From Streptomyces sp. NBC_00250 (lineage in GTDB: Bacteria; Actinomycetota; Actinomycetes; Streptomycetales; Streptomycetaceae), in the NCBI RefSeq assembly GCF_036192275.1, contig NZ_CP108088.1, positions 1,674,001 to 1,738,000 of the forward strand: DNA of 64,000 nt. Reading direction: 5' to 3'. Numbering within the stretch: position 1 is the stretch's first letter; each line of letters opens with the position of its first letter. A model generated the notes under the pieces. That model ran no database searches. It was given only the letters and a program-made list of their open reading frames with translations, and was not told the origin of the DNA. A program made the translations under genes and the position numbers. This document shows, one piece after another, positions 61,649 to 64,000 of the stretch.

Positions 61649-61666
61649 AGGACCTCCCGGAAATGC

Positions 61667-61698
61667 GGAAGGCCCGAGCCGGGAGACTCGGGCCTTCC
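61667..61698. terminator. Perfect hairpin before the morphogenesis operon
   Basis: ggaaggcccgag pairs with ctcgggccttcc around ccgggaga. It lies 19 bp before the HNH start, so the operon leader would contain it. It may be a terminator of upstream genes that is read through in late phase. Confidence 0.75.
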
Positions 61699-61777
61699 TG
61701 CCCGCTGTGATCAGGAGCGGGTGATCAATGAGGGTGACACACAGTGACGACTACGGAGAGTCGCTATTTACCCGGTT

Positions 61778-61783
61778 TGTCAA
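61778..61783 (-). promoter_or_regulatory. -35-like element for the late operon
   Basis: A consensus TTGACA on the minus strand lies in the only A/T-rich stretch (about 61740-61815) upstream of the HNH gene. No good -10 box follows at the right distance, so a dedicated activator may be needed. Confidence 0.3.
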
Positions 61784-61898
61784 ACTGGGGAAGTTGATCT
61801 TTCAAAATTGGCCGCGCAAAAGTCTGAGCGACAAGGGCATTTGGGTCGCCCGCACCCTGGATTTCACGATGCCCAAGCACCCCCCTCCCTGGCGTTGA

Positions 61899-62345
61899 TC
61901 ACCAGTTGCGAGAGGCCTGCCGAGTGGTCTTGTGACTGCTGCTCCGCTTGGCTGCCTCGCGATACCAGCGGGTGGCGACGGCGGTCATCGCTGCGTCTCG
62001 CATGTCGGCGATACGCTGCATGACGATGTCGCGACCAGGGTCGATGGTGATGAACTGGGCCTGGTGGCGCCGGTACTTCGCGGTCGCGCGAGCGCTCGGT
62101 TGAGTGTGAATGAGGTAGACGTCGACGGCCTCACGGTGGCGCAGAGCCTCGTCGATGGCCGCGAAGCGAGCGCGATGCGCGACCTTGAGGAGGGTGGGGT
62201 CGTGGCGCCACTGGGGTGCATCAGGGCCGGCGAGGGATAGGGCAATGCGGTCGAGGTCGATGACGATGTCGCACGCTCGGGCGTTGGCGGCGATCCAGCT
62301 GGACTTGCCCGCGGCTGGCGGGCCGGTGACCACGTAGAGCGTCAC
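61899..62345 (-). CDS. P-loop NTPase/kinase-like phage protein
   Basis: A 148-residue protein with Walker A VTGPPAAGKSSWI (about 6-18) and helices typical of small nucleotide kinases (IVIDLDRIALSLAG; VYLIHTQPSARATAKYRRHQAQFITIDPG). It resembles phage polynucleotide-kinase-like AAA proteins. GTG at 62345. It overlaps no neighbour; an HNH gene precedes it by 6 bp. Confidence 0.78.
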   Translation of the reverse strand: MTLYVVTGPPAAGKSSWIAANARACDIVIDLDRIALSLAGPDAPQWRHDPTLLKVAHRARFAAIDEALRHREAVDVYLIHTQPSARATAKYRRHQAQFITIDPGRDIVMQRIADMRDAAMTAVATRWYREAAKRSSSHKTTRQASRNW

Positions 62346-62351
62346 ATCCTG

Positions 62352-62639
62352 TCACCACCTTCGCGAGGCCTTCTGTGGCGCTCTGGCGGTTGTCCGGTTT
62401 CCGCGGGCCGAGTTACAGCGGCGGTGGGCCGAGCGTGCGTTGGCTGGGTCGAGGAGGTTGCCGCCGAGGCTGATTGGCTGGGCGTGGTCGAGGGTGAACG
62501 CCCAGCTGGAGCGCTTGGCTTCTTCGCCAGTGATGCGGTAGTCGATCTCGTGGCCACACCACCAGCAGGGGAGGCCGAGGCCGCGCTGGTAGGCGGTGAG
62601 GCGGCGGTAGGGGCGCCCGTTGCGTGGGTTGCTGGCCAC
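62352..62639 (-). CDS. Small HNH endonuclease
   Basis: A 95-residue protein: CWWCGHEIDYRI zinc pair, then TLDHAQPISLGGNLLDPANARSAHRRCNSARGNR, the full HNH motif. It is a second HNH gene in the prophage, closely packed with the P-loop gene. Possible homing or packaging role. Confidence 0.85.
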   Translation of the reverse strand: MASNPRNGRPYRRLTAYQRGLGLPCWWCGHEIDYRITGEEAKRSSWAFTLDHAQPISLGGNLLDPANARSAHRRCNSARGNRTTARAPQKASRRW

Positions 62640-62657
62640 GGGCGCCCTCCTCGTCGT

Positions 62658-63014
62658 TCAGGGGCTCGGCGTGGCTGCAGACGCGGCGTCCTCGGCCGCC
62701 TCCTTCAGCGCGTCCCGGCCTTCCTTGTTGGACTGCTGAAGGACGGCGAAGACGGTATCGAGGTAGTCGGAGTCGCTGATGCTTGCGCACTCGGCCGGCT
62801 TGGGGAAGTCGTCGCTGCCAGTCCCGGCGGCCTGGACAGCGGCGTAGACGGCGTCGGAGCAGGCCTGTGCGGCGGCTTCGGTGTCGGTGGTGGTGGACGG
62901 CGCTGGCGTCGTGGTGGTGGACGCCGGTGGCTTGGGGCCGGCCTCGCTGCTGCAGGCGGTGAGGCTGAGAAGCAGGGCGGCCGCGAGGGTGGAGGTGACG
63001 GTTCTGGTGTTCAT
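62658..63014 (-). CDS. Phage-encoded lipoprotein
   Basis: A 118-residue protein with a lipoprotein signal (TLAAALLLSLTACSS; Cys21) and a Thr/Pro linker, then a helical domain with two Cys (QACSDAV, AECASIS). Prophage lipoproteins at the cell surface can block superinfection or change the host envelope, so this is a candidate lysogenic-conversion gene. Confidence 0.75.
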   Translation of the reverse strand: MNTRTVTSTLAAALLLSLTACSSEAGPKPPASTTTTPAPSTTTDTEAAAQACSDAVYAAVQAAGTGSDDFPKPAECASISDSDYLDTVFAVLQQSNKEGRDALKEAAEDAASAATPSP

Positions 63015-63086
63015 CGGGTCAGGCTGCCGGAACGAACGGCTGCTGAAGGCGGGTGTAGCCGTGCTGTGACCTAGGCACCAGGGCGA

Positions 63087-63371
63087 TCAGGTGACATGGA
63101 AGGTCGGGCTGGCGACGACGGGCTTCTCAGGGGGCGCGGTGATCTCGACCCATGTGCGGTAGGGGCCGCGGCTCACTTGTACGGCGCCGCCGGGACCGAC
63201 GAGCAGGCTGGCATAGGGCAGGCCGCCGATGGTGACCCACTCGGCTTCCTGCCAGTCGCCGGACTCTGGGCGCTGTCCGTCGGGGATGACGGCCACGCGG
63301 ACGGTGTAGCCGGTCGGGTCTGTGCGCGCGGTGACGGGTGTGAGGAGCTCTTGCAGGCTGCTGTGGTCCAC
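63087..63371 (-). CDS. Small beta-rich phage protein
   Basis: A 94-residue protein with DPTGYTVRVAVIPDGQRPESGDWQEAEW and a final GPYRTWVEITAPPEKPVV. Its pattern is like actinophage head-tail or tail-fibre accessory proteins. GTG at 63371 after GAGGGGGCC, just after the repeat protein gene. Confidence 0.6.
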   Translation of the reverse strand: MDHSSLQELLTPVTARTDPTGYTVRVAVIPDGQRPESGDWQEAEWVTIGGLPYASLLVGPGGAVQVSRGPYRTWVEITAPPEKPVVASPTFHVT

Positions 63372-63381
63372 CGGGCCCCCT

Positions 63382-64000
63382 CTATGTCCGCGGGGTTCCC
63401 GCGCTCCAGGTGGACGGCTGTGCCTGGCCTGCTGTCCATAGGCTGCGTGGGGTGCCGACGGTGACGCCGAGGGCATCCGTGGCGCCGGCGGAGGTCAGGG
63501 GCCGGGCGGTGCCGGTCTCGATCGCGGTACCGAGCGCGGCGCTCTTGGCGCCCGCCAGGGGCTGAGCTGTCTCGCTCTCAGCCGCGGCGGGCAGCAGTAG
63601 CGTCTTGGCGCCGGCGAGGGGCTGCGCTGAGGCGGCCTCGGCTGCGTAGGCGACTGAGGCCGTCTTGCTGCCGGCGGTGGACTGTGCCGCTTCGGTGGCC
63701 GCCGCGGGCCCGAGCGTCAGCGCCTTGGTGCCGGTCAGGGCCTGCGCGCTGTTGGTCTCCGCGGCGGCCGTCAGCGCGGTCCCGGCGACCACATCGCTGG
63801 CAGTGAAGTCGTCGAATCGGATCGAGCCGGACGAGATGGTGCGGATGCCGACGCTGGTGCCGGTCGTCACGGCGGTGTTGGTGACCGATACGCGCTCGAC
63901 CCCGTTGACGAAGCCCTTGATCGTCGAGCCGACGGCCTGCAGCTTCGCGACGTCGCCCGGGGCCGCGGCTGCCGCGTAGCTGCCGATGGAGGTGAAGGTG
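63382..64000 (-). CDS. LamG-like phage protein with five 20-residue repeats (N-terminus beyond the window)
   Basis: At least 205 codons are visible. The first part resembles the end of a concanavalin/LamG domain (TFTSIGSYAAAAAPGDVAKLQAVGSTIKGFVNGVERV..; SGSIRFDDFTASD). Five repeats of about 20 residues follow, with the shape AAExxxAQPLAGAKxxxL (63483-63785), then WTAGQAQPSTWSAGTPRT. It is likely a virion surface or tail-fibre protein, placed upstream of the terminase module instead of with the tail genes. Confidence 0.68.
   Translation of the reverse strand, partial: TFTSIGSYAAAAAPGDVAKLQAVGSTIKGFVNGVERVSVTNTAVTTGTSVGIRTISSGSIRFDDFTASDVVAGTALTAAAETNSAQALTGTKALTLGPAAATEAAQSTAGSKTASVAYAAEAASAQPLAGAKTLLLPAAAESETAQPLAGAKSAALGTAIETGTARPLTSAGATDALGVTVGTPRSLWTAGQAQPSTWSAGTPRT
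63483..63785 (-). repeat. Five 60-bp coding repeats
   Basis: Units begin at ggcgcc/ggtgcc-type points near 63545, 63605, 63665 and 63725 and keep exactly 60 bp, i.e. 20 codons. Identity is partial, so the array is old. Confidence 0.7.

Larger units (their letters stand above)
38330..64000. mobile_element. HK97-type siphoprophage (right end beyond the window)
   Basis: From the broken STM4015-family gene to the window edge nearly all genes are phage-like: GntR regulator, small actinophage genes, lysis genes, tail genes, capsid, portal, terminase and HNH genes. The morphogenesis module is complete and in frame, so the prophage may be functional. The integrase, repressor and replication genes are not seen and should lie to the right. 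Confidence 0.88.

Noticed and set aside
38821..64000. An integrase or repressor gene of the prophage in this window
   Set aside because: No recombinase catalytic motif or Cro/CI-type gene was found in the prophage part; only a GntR regulator is present at the left end.

Overview
This is a high-GC actinobacterial chromosome segment, almost certainly Streptomyces. The evidence is roughly 70% G+C with strong third-position GC bias, many GTG starts coupled by GTGA/ATGA overlaps, a conservon (CvnA-B-C-D type) signalling operon, a DUF6745/STM4015-type locus and an actinophage-type HK97 siphoprophage.

Region 1 (1-19.4 kb) is ordinary chromosome. It holds the end of a sensor histidine kinase, a Tat-exported agmatine deiminase-like enzyme divergent from a TetR regulator (with two operator-like palindromes between them), an MFS sugar transporter coupled to a GH1 beta-glucosidase, a metal ABC importer (ATPase, permease, lipoprotein), and a CoA-activation triad (adenylate-forming ligase, CaiB/BaiF CoA-transferase, divergent acyl-CoA dehydrogenase). 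A GH88-like hydrolase with an MFS exporter, a His/Met-rich membrane protein with an ECF sigma factor, a DUF4389 membrane protein and a DUF2975/XRE pair complete it.

Region 2 (19.5-25.6 kb) is a decayed integrative island abutting a tRNA-Pro(GGG) gene. Two copies of a tyrosine-integrase 3' end lie about 4.25 kb apart as direct repeats. They bracket an intact arylsulfatase and a frameshifted FAD-monooxygenase pseudogene. A HEPN-type (RNxxxH) protein gene is fused against the left copy.

Region 3 (26-38.3 kb) returns to chromosome: a second acyl-CoA dehydrogenase, a five-gene conservon ending in a GAF protein, a metallo-beta-lactamase-fold hydrolase divergent from a Leu/Phe/Val-type dehydrogenase across a perfect palindrome, a TetR regulator, a SIMPL-domain secreted protein, a DUF6745 protein and its small partner, and an STM4015-family gene cut off after about 120 codons.

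Region 4 (about 38.33 kb to the right edge) is a prophage whose left boundary appears to be inside that STM4015-family gene. After a GntR-UTRA regulator and small plus-strand genes, the morphogenesis operon runs right to left: HNH, small terminase-like protein, large terminase, portal, protease, capsid, connectors, tail tube, tail chaperone with a -1 frameshift site (GGGAAAA), tape measure, tail proteins, amidase, holin-like proteins. Upstream of it lie a P-loop protein, a second HNH, a lipoprotein and a LamG-like protein with five 20-residue repeats that runs off the edge. No integrase is in the window, so it and attR should lie to the right.
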